Shown here in pieces: positions 45,740-54,810 of a stretch of DNA of 64,000 bases. Source of the stretch: Candidatus Zixiibacteriota bacterium (GTDB lineage: Bacteria; Zixibacteria; MSB-5A5; GN15; FEB-12); assembly GCA_024278935.1 (NCBI GenBank), contig JAJRSF010000048.1, forward strand, positions 1 through 64,000, given 5' to 3'. Every line of letters starts with the position of its first letter. Within the stretch, counting starts at the first letter, position 1. Under the pieces are notes generated by a model. It was not told where the DNA came from, did no database searches, and was given only the letters and a program-made list of their open reading frames with translations. The position numbers were made by a program, and so were the translations under genes.

Positions 45740-46669
45740 ATGGAAAATTACAATTTTATTGTTTCCACAATTGTTCCCGCTTTTAACGAAGAGGGGAATA
45801 TTGAAGAGTTTTGTCGACAATATGACGAAATGGTTAAAAAGGCACCGTTTAAATCGGAAGTTGTTTTTATTGATGATGGTTCTTCTGATAATACTTTAGA
45901 AGTAATCAAACAATGTGCCGAAAAATATAGCTTTGTCCGCTATGCTATTCATCCGAGAAACCGTGGCTTAACTGCTGCTTTGCAGACCGGTTTTGATACT
46001 GCAGAGGGAGAGGTCTTTGTTTTCTATCCTGCCGATTTGCAATACAAACCTGAAGATATTCCATCGCTTATCAAACCGATTGCCGAGGGTGCCGATGTTT
46101 GCACCGGATGGAAACAAGGTGCCTACAATAAAAAATTTGTTTCAAGTGTCTATAACTGGATATCCCGAAAAATTTTCAATCTGAAAGTGCATGACCTTAA
46201 CTCGGTCAAAGCGTTTAAGCGTGAAGTTGTCGAGCATATATTTTTACGCGAGGATTGGCATCGCTACATAGTAGTCTTGGCATCCAATGAAGGTTTCAGA
46301 GTTGAAGAAGCAAAGATACCACTTTATGACCGAGTATGGGGTGAGTCGAAATTCTCGATCTGGCGGATTCCAATTGGAGTCTTAGATATGGTCGCAGTGA
46401 AATTTCAGATCTCATTTTTGAAAAAACCACTTCTGTTTTTCGGCTTAATAGGATCAATTTCAATTTTCTTTAGTTTTCTTGTTGGGTTATGGGCAATATA
46501 TTTAAAATATTGGCTTAATGAATTACAATTACCATTGTTGTATTTGGTGATCCTTTTAGTAGGGCTAGGGTTTGGACTTTTTCTCATGGGCTTCATGGCA
46601 GAAGGTCAGACTGCGATCAAAGAAGAACTCACTGATCTACGACGAAGAATGATCAAAAGAAAAAAGTAA
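45740..46669 (+). CDS. GT2 glycosyltransferase with C-terminal membrane helices (ArnC/GtrB-like)
   Basis: A 309-aa protein. The GT-A domain has STIVPAFNEEGNIEEF (nucleotide binding), VFIDDGSSDNTLEVI, and FVFYPADLQYKPEDIPSL (the DxD-like site is D-L-Q). The C-terminus has two membrane helices (FFGLIGSISIFFSFLVGLW and YLVILLVGLGFGLFLMGF). Such proteins attach a sugar to undecaprenyl phosphate. It sits between the GT-C protein and the YfhO-like protein. Confidence 0.85.
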   Translation: MENYNFIVSTIVPAFNEEGNIEEFCRQYDEMVKKAPFKSEVVFIDDGSSDNTLEVIKQCAEKYSFVRYAIHPRNRGLTAALQTGFDTAEGEVFVFYPADLQYKPEDIPSLIKPIAEGADVCTGWKQGAYNKKFVSSVYNWISRKIFNLKVHDLNSVKAFKREVVEHIFLREDWHRYIVVLASNEGFRVEEAKIPLYDRVWGESKFSIWRIPIGVLDMVAVKFQISFLKKPLLFFGLIGSISIFFSFLVGLWAIYLKYWLNELQLPLLYLVILLVGLGFGLFLMGFMAEGQTAIKEELTDLRRRMIKRKK

Positions 46670-46722
46670 TAACTTATTTTAAGATTTAGCTGATACAAAA
46701 GAACATAAGAACGGAGCATAGA

Positions 46723-49191
46723 TTGGCAAAAACACAAAAACCAAAAGTAAGCAGTTTAAAAAAATCAAATTCATTTGATCCTGAAAAATCTGTCTATTTT
46801 ACACCGATTGTCTTTGCCTTGTTAGGTCTTTCGTTAATCGTTCTCTTTTGGGATTTTATCGCATCCGATGATATGCTTCGTGGTTCCGATACTATTCAAG
46901 CAGGTATGTTCTTTCGGTCAATGCTTGTCGATCATTTACATCAATTTGGACAAGTGCCTCAATGGAACCCTTATATCTTTGGTGGTATGCCGTTTGTAGA
47001 AGCGTTCCATGGAGATATTTTCTATCCTCTGTCAATTTTAAAATACCTTATGCCGATTCATCGAGCCTTAGGTTATGTACTCGTACTTCATGTTTTCTTA
47101 GCCGGTCTGTTTATGTATTTCTGTGCGAGACAATTCAAACTTCTCAAAATTCCATCTCTATTATCAGCAATCGGTTATATGTATGCTGCCTACTTGATAG
47201 GTATGGTTGCTCCGGGGCATGATGGTAAGATGTTTGTTACTGCTTTATTCCCATTGACGATTCTATTTTTGGATAAAGGTTTTGATGCACAGACATTTTT
47301 GAAATCACTATTTAACTTCTCTCTTATGGGAATTGTTATTGGTGTTATTATTATTTCACCACATATTCAGATGGCGTATTTCTCGCTATGGGCATTAGGC
47401 TTTTATACGATATTTAAAGTTGCTGTCTTATATAAAAACACAAAATCAATCTCGGCTCTTATTCGTCCCGGTTCATTAGCACTCTATGCTGTTATTATAG
47501 GTTTGACACTTTCTGCTATCCAGTTTTATCCGGGATATAAATACACCAATGAGTTTTCACCTCGTACAGATTCTAAGTCATGATGGGAATGGGCAACATC
47601 GTGGTCACTTCACGAAGAAGAAGCCTTCTCGTTAATCATTCCTGAATTTTCCGGCACACAGACATCTAATAAAGAGTATGAAAGAAAATCTTACTACTGG
47701 GGTAAAAATGCATTCAAAGATAATTCAGAATCTGTCAGTACCGTTGTACTCTTCTTAGCATTGCTGGGACTTTTTATAGTCAGAAAAAAAGAATCGTATT
47801 TCTTTGGAGGAATTGCACTCTTTGCACTTATCTATGCCTTAGGTGCAACTACGCCTCTGTTTCAAATATTCTTTTATCTGATACCAAAAGTAAAATCGCT
47901 TCGAGCGCCATCGATGATTATGTTTTTATTCTCATTCTCAATAGCTCTTATAGCAGGCATGGCTCTCCAAAAGATAATTGAAGAAAGCCGTTCATTTAAA
48001 GAGAAAAACTTAAAACGGTTTCAAATCATACTCTATGGATTCCCGGGATTCCTCTTTGTATTGGCACTGCTTTTCAGTATGGGTGGCAAAGGGATGTTGG
48101 ATCTTTGGACATCAATTTTGTATTCCGGTGCTGCGACAAAGTTACCACAAGGATACAGCAAACTTGATCTTGCCTACGCAAATTTACCGTCTATACAATC
48201 CGGTGCATGGTTCTCGTTTTTGTTTGTTGCTTTAGCGGCACTTTGTATATGGCTGTACCAGTCAAAAAAATCAGGACTCATGGTTCTTTGTGCGATGCTT
48301 GCTCTTCCGGTTATCAATGGTGTCCGTTTTAATGATCGCTTTGTGGAAACATATGACCATCGCCCTGAATGGAATGGTAACCAGATGACAAATTTCTTCC
48401 AGCAGGATAAAGAAAAATTTAGAGTTATGAATTTTGTTCCAAACATAATCAGAGAAGATTATCTACCGCACTTTGGTATTGATGTTGTCGTTGGGTATCA
48501 CGGTAACCAACTCAAATGGTATGACAAATTACTCGGTGGTCCTGCCAAGAAAAATCAAGCCAACCGAAATTTCCTTAATTTAGTCGGTGCTAAATATCTT
48601 CTTTTGCCAGCGAATCAAGCTTTCCCTGATGGCTATTTTGGTGACAAACCGGTCACTTCGGTTACAAAAACCGGACAGTTACAAATTTTTAAAAATGAAA
48701 ACGCGTTCGACCGAGTCTATTTAGTTGATTCATTCAAAATCTTTCCAATAGTTGACAATTCGAGCTTTAATCAGATAGTATCAGGTGAGTTTGATCTGCA
48801 AAACGTTGTCCTGCTTGAAGAATCACCTGAATTAACATACCAAAAAGACTCTCTTTCGACAGATTCTACCTGGATTTCAGAATATAATACCGATTCTTTG
48901 GTCGTAAAATTTGATGTTTCGCAAAATAAAATACTTGTACTGACCGATAACTATTACGATGCTTGGCATGTCACTCTCGATGGAAAACCGGCTAAAGTCT
49001 TACGGGCGTACGGTACATTTAGAGCGGTGGAAATACCTGCCGGCACAAAAGAAGCAGTTTTTAAATTTGAATCAGAACGGTTTGCTGTAGGAAAACTAAC
49101 GACGAACTTGACTATGATATACCTGACACTTATAATTGGTTTTTACTTTGTGTCTGAATACAGAAGAAAAAAGAAAGAAGTGGTAGCATAA
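46723..49191 (+). CDS. YfhO-like multi-span membrane protein, read through an in-frame UGA
   Basis: 822 codons if the TGA at 47581-47583 (codon 287) is read. TTG start at 46723 follows ACGGAG. Before UGA come about seven helices and FSPRTDSKS. After it come WEWATSWSLHEEEAFSLIIPEF, then more helices, SLRAPSMIMFLFSFS, and a C-terminal Ig-like domain ending in a helix. The ATSWS block is conserved in YfhO proteins, and the UGA position is usually Gly in those I recall. The two halves are in one frame with no gap and belong together. YfhO proteins are thought to handle lipid-linked sugars or lipoteichoic glycosylation. Selenocysteine, suppression, or a point mutation are the options. Confidence 0.78.
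47599..47615 (+). promoter_or_regulatory. SECIS-like hairpin downstream of the YfhO-like UGA
   Basis: TCGTG at 47599-47603 pairs with CACGA at 47611-47615 (5 bp), enclosing the loop GTCACTT that starts with GU. The loop begins 20 bases after the UGA, within the bacterial SECIS range. The stem also encodes the conserved TSWSLHE residues, so it may be coincidence. Confidence 0.45.
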
Positions 49192-49194
49192 ATT

Positions 49195-49923
49195 ATGTCA
49201 CAATCAAAACGTGCATTAATCATATGTCCGACCTATAATGAAATTGACAATATTGAAAAAATTGTCCACGCTGTTCTTCCGTTAGATGCAAGAATTCATG
49301 TCCTCATCGTAGATGACAGTTCACCTGATGGTACCGGTGAAATTGCCGACAAACTTGCTGCCGCTGAAGAAAAAGTAAATGTCTTACACCGTGCCAATAA
49401 AGAAGGTCTCGGCAAAGCATATATTGCCGGATTCAGATGGGCGCTTGAACATGGCTATGATTATATATTTGAAATGGATGCTGATTTCTCACACGGACCT
49501 GAATATATCAGAGACTTCTTAAGAGAAATTCAAGAGCACGATTTAGTCTTAGGTTCTCGTTATATCTCCGGTGTCAATGTTATCAACTGGCCGATGTCTC
49601 GACTTTTATTATCATACTTTGCCAATAAATACACCCAAATTATCACAGGTCTGCCTATCAAAGATGCTACCGGTGGATTCAAATGTTTCCGAAAAGAAGT
49701 TCTCGAATCTATCAATTTAGACGACGTGAAAGCATCGGGATATTCTTTCCAAATCGAAATGACAATGCGGGCTTGGAAAAAAGGATTCAAAATCAAAGAG
49801 ATTCCAATTATCTTTATGGACCGTGTAGCGGGTACGTCAAAGATGTCGAAAAAAATTATGCGTGAAGCAATCTGGATGGTATGGATGTTACGTGTGAAAT
49901 CTATCTTTGGAAAATTAGGTTAA
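49195..49923 (+). CDS. Polyprenol-phosphate mannose/glucose synthase (DPM1-like)
   Basis: A 242-aa soluble GT2 protein: ICPTYNEIDNIEKI, VLIVDDSSPDGTG, GLGKAYIAGFRWALE, EMDADFSHGPEYI (DAD metal site), VLGSRYISG and DATGGFKCFRKEVL. This is the classic dolichol-phosphate mannosyltransferase pattern without membrane helices. It would supply a lipid-linked sugar to the GT-C transferase at 43594. ATG is 3 bp after the YfhO-like stop. Confidence 0.92.
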   Translation: MSQSKRALIICPTYNEIDNIEKIVHAVLPLDARIHVLIVDDSSPDGTGEIADKLAAAEEKVNVLHRANKEGLGKAYIAGFRWALEHGYDYIFEMDADFSHGPEYIRDFLREIQEHDLVLGSRYISGVNVINWPMSRLLLSYFANKYTQIITGLPIKDATGGFKCFRKEVLESINLDDVKASGYSFQIEMTMRAWKKGFKIKEIPIIFMDRVAGTSKMSKKIMREAIWMVWMLRVKSIFGKLG

Positions 49924-49929
49924 TTAATT

Positions 49930-50787
49930 TTGAGCGACGTAAGCGATACGAATAATCCGATCGAACTTTCGATAATTATTATAACATTCAATTCGTTACC
50001 ATCTTTAGAACCGTCACTCGTTTCGCTTACCAACTCTTCATTTCAAAATTTTGAATTGATTGTCGTAGATAATAACTCTACTGATAGTTCTATTGAAACT
50101 GCTCTGACATATTTTCCTCAAGCATCTGTTATCAAAAACAAATATAATGCGGGTTTTGCCAAAGCGTGTAACATAGGTGCTAAACAAGCAAATGGTGATA
50201 TCCTTCTGTTTTTTAATCCCGACTTAGAAGCTGATGAAAATGCTTTGGATGAAATAGTTACATTCATACAAGAGACGCCAGATGCCGGTGCGGTCTCGGG
50301 GCGAATGCGATTCCCCGATGGTTCTTTTCAGGCGACATCTCGTAAATTCCCTGACATGACAAATATCTTTTTGTCCCGAGGTTCAGCTCTTTCAAAAATT
50401 ATTTCTACTAATAAAACATATACTTTACCCGACTATGATGTTGTCACAAAAGTCGATGCTGTCGCGGGGACATGTATGGCAGTGAAAAGAAATATGTTTG
50501 AACAAGTTGGTATGTTTGATGAGCGGTTCTTTATGTATATGGAAGATACCGACTTATCGTATCGGTTGTCATTGCTCGGGCTGTCTAACTATTTTCTACC
50601 GCAAGCAGGAGGGGTGCATCTTTGGGGGAAAGGAAGCTCGGGCGGGAGAATAATTCGAAGCTGGTACCATCATTTATCAGTTTGGAAATATTTTTTGAAG
50701 CATTTTCCCGGAGGTTTCTCTATATTGTTCTTACCTTTTATTTTAACAATGAATTTTATTATTTCAATTTTTTTACCAAAAAGATAA
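49930..50787 (+). CDS. GT2 glycosyltransferase (rhamnosyltransferase-like)
   Basis: A 285-aa protein. IIIITFNSLPSLEPSL and LIVVDNNSTDSSIETAL bind the nucleotide sugar. NPDLEADENALDEIV follows DxD-like, and GMFDERFFMYMEDTDLSYRL is the acceptor region typical of WbbL/rhamnosyl transferases. It has one C-terminal hydrophobic stretch. The start is TTG (49930) just past the DPM1-like stop; no ATG lies near. Confidence 0.88.
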   Translation: MSDVSDTNNPIELSIIIITFNSLPSLEPSLVSLTNSSFQNFELIVVDNNSTDSSIETALTYFPQASVIKNKYNAGFAKACNIGAKQANGDILLFFNPDLEADENALDEIVTFIQETPDAGAVSGRMRFPDGSFQATSRKFPDMTNIFLSRGSALSKIISTNKTYTLPDYDVVTKVDAVAGTCMAVKRNMFEQVGMFDERFFMYMEDTDLSYRLSLLGLSNYFLPQAGGVHLWGKGSSGGRIIRSWYHHLSVWKYFLKHFPGGFSILFLPFILTMNFIISIFLPKR

Positions 50788-50796
50788 GAACGCAAA

Positions 50797-51867
50797 ATGC
50801 CCTATATGTTTGAAATTGTATCTCTCGCAATAAGTATGGTTACCGCAATTATACTCATTCCATTTATCATAAAAATTTCTCACAGATATAAAATCTTAGA
50901 TTTCCCCGGTGAACATAAACGCCACAAAAAACCTGTCCCGCTTCTTGGTGGAGTTGTCTTGTTTGCTTCTGTTTGGTTGACCGTTTTTGTTGGCATATTT
51001 TTATTCCCTGATACTTTTAAAGAATTTTCGGATATGATTATATATATTTTCTTCGGTGCCTTAATGATCTTATTGGTAGGACTCTCCGATGATTTAAAAC
51101 CGCTCTCTGCATGGATACAACTTCTCGCTCAAATCGGAGCAGGACTACTTTTATTTCTCGGCGGGGTAGATGTCGAGTTTCTTACAACGCCGTTCGGCGC
51201 AGTTGACTTAGGTAACTACTCTGTCATCATCACAATCGTTTGGGTGGTTATGCTGACTAATGCGATAAATTTAATCGACGGTCTTGATGGTCTCGCAACC
51301 GGTGTCTCACTCATAGGGGCAGTCACAATGTTAGTCATCGGACAGCTCTATCAAATCGGTGGTATACTTGTTTTTCTCTTGGGGCTGATTGGCTTCTTTG
51401 TCGTATTTCTTTTTTACAACAGATACCCTGCAAAAATATTTTTGGGCGATTCAGGCTCACTGCAGATCGGTTATTATTTTGCAGTTTTCTCACTTCTGTT
51501 TCCGCTCAAATCATTCACTGTTTCGGCTCTTTATCTGCCATTGCTTGCTCTCGGCGTTCCCCTTCTTGAAGTAATTTCATCCTTTACCAGACGCTTGATG
51601 AGCGGAAAAAATATTATGAAAGCCGACCGTCGCCACCTTTTTCATTATTTAGCACTTTTTGGACTGTCGCCATCTCGGGTTGTCCTCGTATTCTACGTTC
51701 TGGCAATCGTTTACGGTATGTGTGCAGTCGCTATGTATTTCTGGGACAGGGTCATAGTCTTTTCTCTTTTAGTCTTTTTTATGGTTGTTATTTTCAGTAT
51801 TTTCTATATCTTTATAACCAAATTAAGCTCAAGGAAAAGTTCTTTTGGGCAATCTGAAACGAAATAA
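50797..51867 (+). CDS. UDP-sugar:undecaprenyl-phosphate sugar-1-phosphate transferase (WecA/TagO/MraY family)
   Basis: A 356-aa protein of about ten helices that starts lipid-linked glycan synthesis. KRHKKPVPLLGGV, LVGLSDDLKPLSAW (DD Mg site), TNAINLIDGLDGLATG, AKIFLGDSGSLQIG and ADRRHLFHYL (the HxRH-like loop with RRHLFH) are family marks. Most likely it transfers GlcNAc- or related phosphate to undecaprenyl phosphate. It may be the initiator for the glycan built by the neighbouring transferases. Confidence 0.9.
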   Translation: MPYMFEIVSLAISMVTAIILIPFIIKISHRYKILDFPGEHKRHKKPVPLLGGVVLFASVWLTVFVGIFLFPDTFKEFSDMIIYIFFGALMILLVGLSDDLKPLSAWIQLLAQIGAGLLLFLGGVDVEFLTTPFGAVDLGNYSVIITIVWVVMLTNAINLIDGLDGLATGVSLIGAVTMLVIGQLYQIGGILVFLLGLIGFFVVFLFYNRYPAKIFLGDSGSLQIGYYFAVFSLLFPLKSFTVSALYLPLLALGVPLLEVISSFTRRLMSGKNIMKADRRHLFHYLALFGLSPSRVVLVFYVLAIVYGMCAVAMYFWDRVIVFSLLVFFMVVIFSIFYIFITKLSSRKSSFGQSETK

Positions 51868-51884
51868 TTTTTGGCGGAAAATAA

Positions 51885-52844
51885 ATGGGTACCGGACCTT
51901 ATTTAGAATTTGAAAAACCAATAGCAGAACTTGAAAAAAAGATTTCTGACATGAAAGATTTTTCAGTCGGAAGTGATGTTGAGTTAAGCAGCGAGATTGC
52001 ATCGATGCAAAAGAAACTCGATAAACTCCGAACCGAAATTTATGACAATCTCTCCCGATGGGAAAAAGTCCAACTTTCCAGACATCCTAAAAGACCATAC
52101 ACGCTTGAGTATATTCACACCATGTCGACCGAATTTGTCGAACTGCATGGTGACCGATATTTTGGCGATGACAATGCTATGATCGGTGGCTTTGGACTTA
52201 TTGATAATCAAAAAGTTATGTTTATCGGACAGCAAAAAGGTCGCAACACAAAAGAAAAATTACATCGCAATTTTGGTATGGCACATCCTGAAGGATACCG
52301 CAAAGCTCTCAGACTATTTTATCTCGCAGAAAAATTTAATGTTCCTATCGTTGTGCTAATTGATACACCGGGTGCATTCCCGGGAATCGCTGCCGAAGAA
52401 CGCGGACAAGCCGAAGCAATCGCCCGAAACATTCGTGAGATGTCACGTATCAAAGTTCCGATTGTTGTTATCATCATCGGTGAGGGTGCTTCCGGTGGAG
52501 CTTTGGGTGTTGGTGTTGGCGATGTTGTCATGATGCTTGAGTATGCTTGGTATTCGGTTATTTCACCGGAAGGCTGTGCGTCTATTTTATGGAGAGATCC
52601 TGTCTATGCTCCCGATGCTGCCGATGCTCTCAAAGTGACATCACCTGATTTAATAAATTTGAAAATTGTAGATAAAGTTATCAAAGAGCCGCCAAGTGGT
52701 GCACATAATAATTTAGAACAAATCGCCCAGTCTGTCAAAGAGGCGATCTTAAGTGCTATCGAAGAACTTAAAGAAGTTCCTGTTGATATATTACTGTTAG
52801 ATAGATTACAAAAATATCGCAATATAGGCGATTTTGACGAATAG
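51885..52844 (+). CDS. accA: Acetyl-CoA carboxylase carboxyltransferase alpha subunit
   Basis: A 319-aa subunit. It starts YLEFEKPIAELEKKI, then SRHPKRPYTLEYIH, ELHGDRYFGDDNAMIGG, VVLIDTPGAFPGIAAEERGQAEAIARNI, IGEGASGGALGVGVGD and SPEGCASILWRD. Together with AccD it transfers CO2 from biotin to acetyl-CoA. accD is not in the window; accB and accC are 29-36 kb away. A Trm112-like gene follows closely. Confidence 0.96.
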   Translation: MGTGPYLEFEKPIAELEKKISDMKDFSVGSDVELSSEIASMQKKLDKLRTEIYDNLSRWEKVQLSRHPKRPYTLEYIHTMSTEFVELHGDRYFGDDNAMIGGFGLIDNQKVMFIGQQKGRNTKEKLHRNFGMAHPEGYRKALRLFYLAEKFNVPIVVLIDTPGAFPGIAAEERGQAEAIARNIREMSRIKVPIVVIIIGEGASGGALGVGVGDVVMMLEYAWYSVISPEGCASILWRDPVYAPDAADALKVTSPDLINLKIVDKVIKEPPSGAHNNLEQIAQSVKEAILSAIEELKEVPVDILLLDRLQKYRNIGDFDE

Positions 52845-52858
52845 AAATGGAGATACAA

Positions 52859-53026
52859 ATGGCACTTTCTAAAGACCTCTTAGAAAAGCTGGTTTGTCCG
52901 AGCTGTAAAAATAAAATGAATTATGAAGAGAAGAATGACAAACTCATTTGTGAGCATTGTGCTCTGTCGTATAAGATTAATAATGATGTACCGGTTTTGT
53001 TAGCTGACGAAGCCGAGAAAATATAA
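52859..53026 (+). CDS. Trm112-like zinc-ribbon protein (UPF0434/YcaR type)
   Basis: A 55-aa protein. MALSKDLLEKLVCPSCKNK and LICEHCALSYKI give four zinc-ligand Cys (two CxxC), and INNDVPVLLADEAE is the usual C-terminal motif. Such proteins are small partners or stabilisers of methyltransferases or lipid-A pathway proteins. ATG follows AATGGAGATACAA, overlapping the region just after accA. The gene is too short to be found by length-filtered gene calls. Confidence 0.85.
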   Translation: MALSKDLLEKLVCPSCKNKMNYEEKNDKLICEHCALSYKINNDVPVLLADEAEKI

Positions 53027-53041
53027 TAAAAGGTAAAAAGA

Positions 53042-53494
53042 ATGAAGTTATCAAAGTTTTGCGATGAAAATCTTATTACATTCAACTTGAACGCATCTTC
53101 TAAAGATGACGTTATCAAAGAACTCGTTGATACGGTTGCAAGTTCGAATATGGTCAATAACGCCGAACAACTTTTCACAGATGTTATCGAAAGAGAAAAT
53201 CTGGTCACAACAGGTGTTGGCTATGGCGTTGCTTTCCCGCATGCCAAAACAAAAGCTGTCAAAGGTATTGTGATCGCATTTGGTCGTTCAACAGAGGGTG
53301 TTGATTTTGATGCGATGGATCACAAACCGGTCAAACTATTTTTCTTGATTGCTGCTCCTGAAGATGCTATCGGCGCACATTTAAATGTCATGGCTCGTCT
53401 TTCATTTCTAATGAAATCTGAAGAGAACAGACAAAAACTACTTGAAGCAACCTCCCCGGGCGATGTTCTGGCATTGATGGATAACGTTGAATAG
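53042..53494 (+). CDS. PTS EIIA-type (PtsN-like) phosphocarrier
   Basis: A 150-aa protein of the fructose/nitrogen EIIA family. TGVGYGVAFPHAKTKAV contains the phospho-accepting His in FPHAKT near residue 66. The FLIAAPEDAIGAHLNVMARLS block follows. No EIIB/EIIC or HPr gene is next to it, so it is more likely regulatory (EIIA-Ntr) than sugar-transporting. It lies 16 bp after the Trm112-like gene and 34 bp before mreC. Confidence 0.88.
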   Translation: MKLSKFCDENLITFNLNASSKDDVIKELVDTVASSNMVNNAEQLFTDVIERENLVTTGVGYGVAFPHAKTKAVKGIVIAFGRSTEGVDFDAMDHKPVKLFFLIAAPEDAIGAHLNVMARLSFLMKSEENRQKLLEATSPGDVLALMDNVE

Positions 53495-53527
53495 ATAATT
53501 TTTTACCGGCAAGGATGCCACTGAAGT

Positions 53528-54322
53528 ATGAATAAAATAAACAGTCTTGTTACCAAACATTTTCGTAATTTTCATTTTGTCTCGATTATTCTGATTATTA
53601 TTATTTTATTCGTTGGAGATACGGTTATCAATCCGTATCTCAACCAGACAGTCTCGACGGTTTTTTATTCCCCATTTGCAAAAGTTAAAATCGGATACTT
53701 AGAACTCAAATCTGTCTCCGAAGACAACGCACTTCTCTCCCAAACATTGATAGACCTTTCTATGAAGATGGCGTTCTACGAAGAAGCTGCTTTGGAAAAT
53801 GATCGCATGCGGTCGATTCTCAGTTTTAAACCTCCCCAAAATTATGCCTTAGTTCCCGCTAAGGTTGTTTCTATCTCTGGTGAATATACACCAATCACGG
53901 CAACGATTAACAAAGGGAGTAACGATTCGATATGGGTCGATCAACCGGTTATAAATCAGCAAGGTCTCATAGGCAGAATCAGTTCTGTTTCACCTGACTA
54001 TTCTGTTGTACAATTATTAACAGACCCCGCCAACAGAGTAGCCGCGCGAGTTGTAGCAAGCAGAGAAATGGGAATCATAAAGTACAACATTAGCTCCGGG
54101 ATGTATCTGGACAATTTTCCGATTCAAGGTGAGATTAAAGTAAATGATAAAATTATTTCATCCGGCTTAGGTGGTGTCTATCCTGCAGGCTTGACTGTTG
54201 GAGTCGTAACAGAAGTTATCAAAGAAGAGCTGGCAGCTTTTGATAAAGTCAAAATTTTACCGGCTGCTAATTTTTATTCGCTTGAAGAACTTTTTGTCCT
54301 AAGGGATACTATTATACAATGA
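53528..54322 (+). CDS. mreC: Rod shape-determining protein MreC
   Basis: A 264-aa bitopic protein: a short cytoplasmic tail, a membrane helix (about residues 19-38), a coiled coil (EDNALLSQTLIDLSMKMAFYEEAALENDRM) and a beta-rich periplasmic part with VINQQGLIGRISSVSPDYSVVQLLTDPANRVAARV and ISSGLGGVYPAGLTVGVV. It links MreB to the wall synthases. It ends TGA overlapping the mreD start (ATGA). mreB is not in the window. Confidence 0.92.
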   Translation: MNKINSLVTKHFRNFHFVSIILIIIILFVGDTVINPYLNQTVSTVFYSPFAKVKIGYLELKSVSEDNALLSQTLIDLSMKMAFYEEAALENDRMRSILSFKPPQNYALVPAKVVSISGEYTPITATINKGSNDSIWVDQPVINQQGLIGRISSVSPDYSVVQLLTDPANRVAARVVASREMGIIKYNISSGMYLDNFPIQGEIKVNDKIISSGLGGVYPAGLTVGVVTEVIKEELAAFDKVKILPAANFYSLEELFVLRDTIIQ

Positions 54323-54807
54323 CAAAATTATTACCTTACTTCATCTACTTTTGGCTTATAGCGATGCATCAGGTTTTTCTAGCCGATGTGCTTTCTATCT
54401 TTGGTGCGAAAATAAATCTTGTTGCTATGATTGTGCTTCTTGTTGCAATGTATAAAACAGAAATTTCGGCAACATGGTTTGGCTTGTGTGTCGGTATAAT
54501 TGGCTTTGGAGGTATTACAGAAATTTCAGCTTGGCAGGCATTGATCATGGCACTCTTCGGTCTGATAGGATTCAATATTAAAGAAACGTTGAATCTCGAT
54601 TCTCTCTTTGCTCGGTTGTCATTAGTCTTTAGTGGTGTTTTGCTGCATAATATTATTATGATACTCATTGAACTAAATGAAAACATTTTAATTTCAATTT
54701 TAAATTCTGCCATAACCGGTGCGGTCTATACTACCTTGGTTTGTTCTCTGTTTTTTCTTATAAAAGACGGCATCTTTACTTTTGAGAAAACTAAATCTAT
54801 CTTCTAA
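54319..54807 (+). CDS. mreD: Rod shape-determining protein MreD
   Basis: A 162-aa integral membrane protein with about five helices and almost no soluble loops, the normal size for MreD. The family has low sequence similarity, so the assignment relies on size, topology and position between mreC and PBP2. It shares ATGA with mreC. Confidence 0.85.
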   Translation: MTKLLPYFIYFWLIAMHQVFLADVLSIFGAKINLVAMIVLLVAMYKTEISATWFGLCVGIIGFGGITEISAWQALIMALFGLIGFNIKETLNLDSLFARLSLVFSGVLLHNIIMILIELNENILISILNSAITGAVYTTLVCSLFFLIKDGIFTFEKTKSIF

Positions 54808-54810
54808 ATT

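Noticed and set aside
24341-49191. Genome-wide reassignment of UGA to Gly (code 25) or Trp (code 4)
   Set aside because: UGA ends three real genes (15133-15135, 54320-54322, 56644-56646) in places where reading on would run out of frame through the next gene. Reading Trp at the thioredoxin site would also destroy its CxxC motif.
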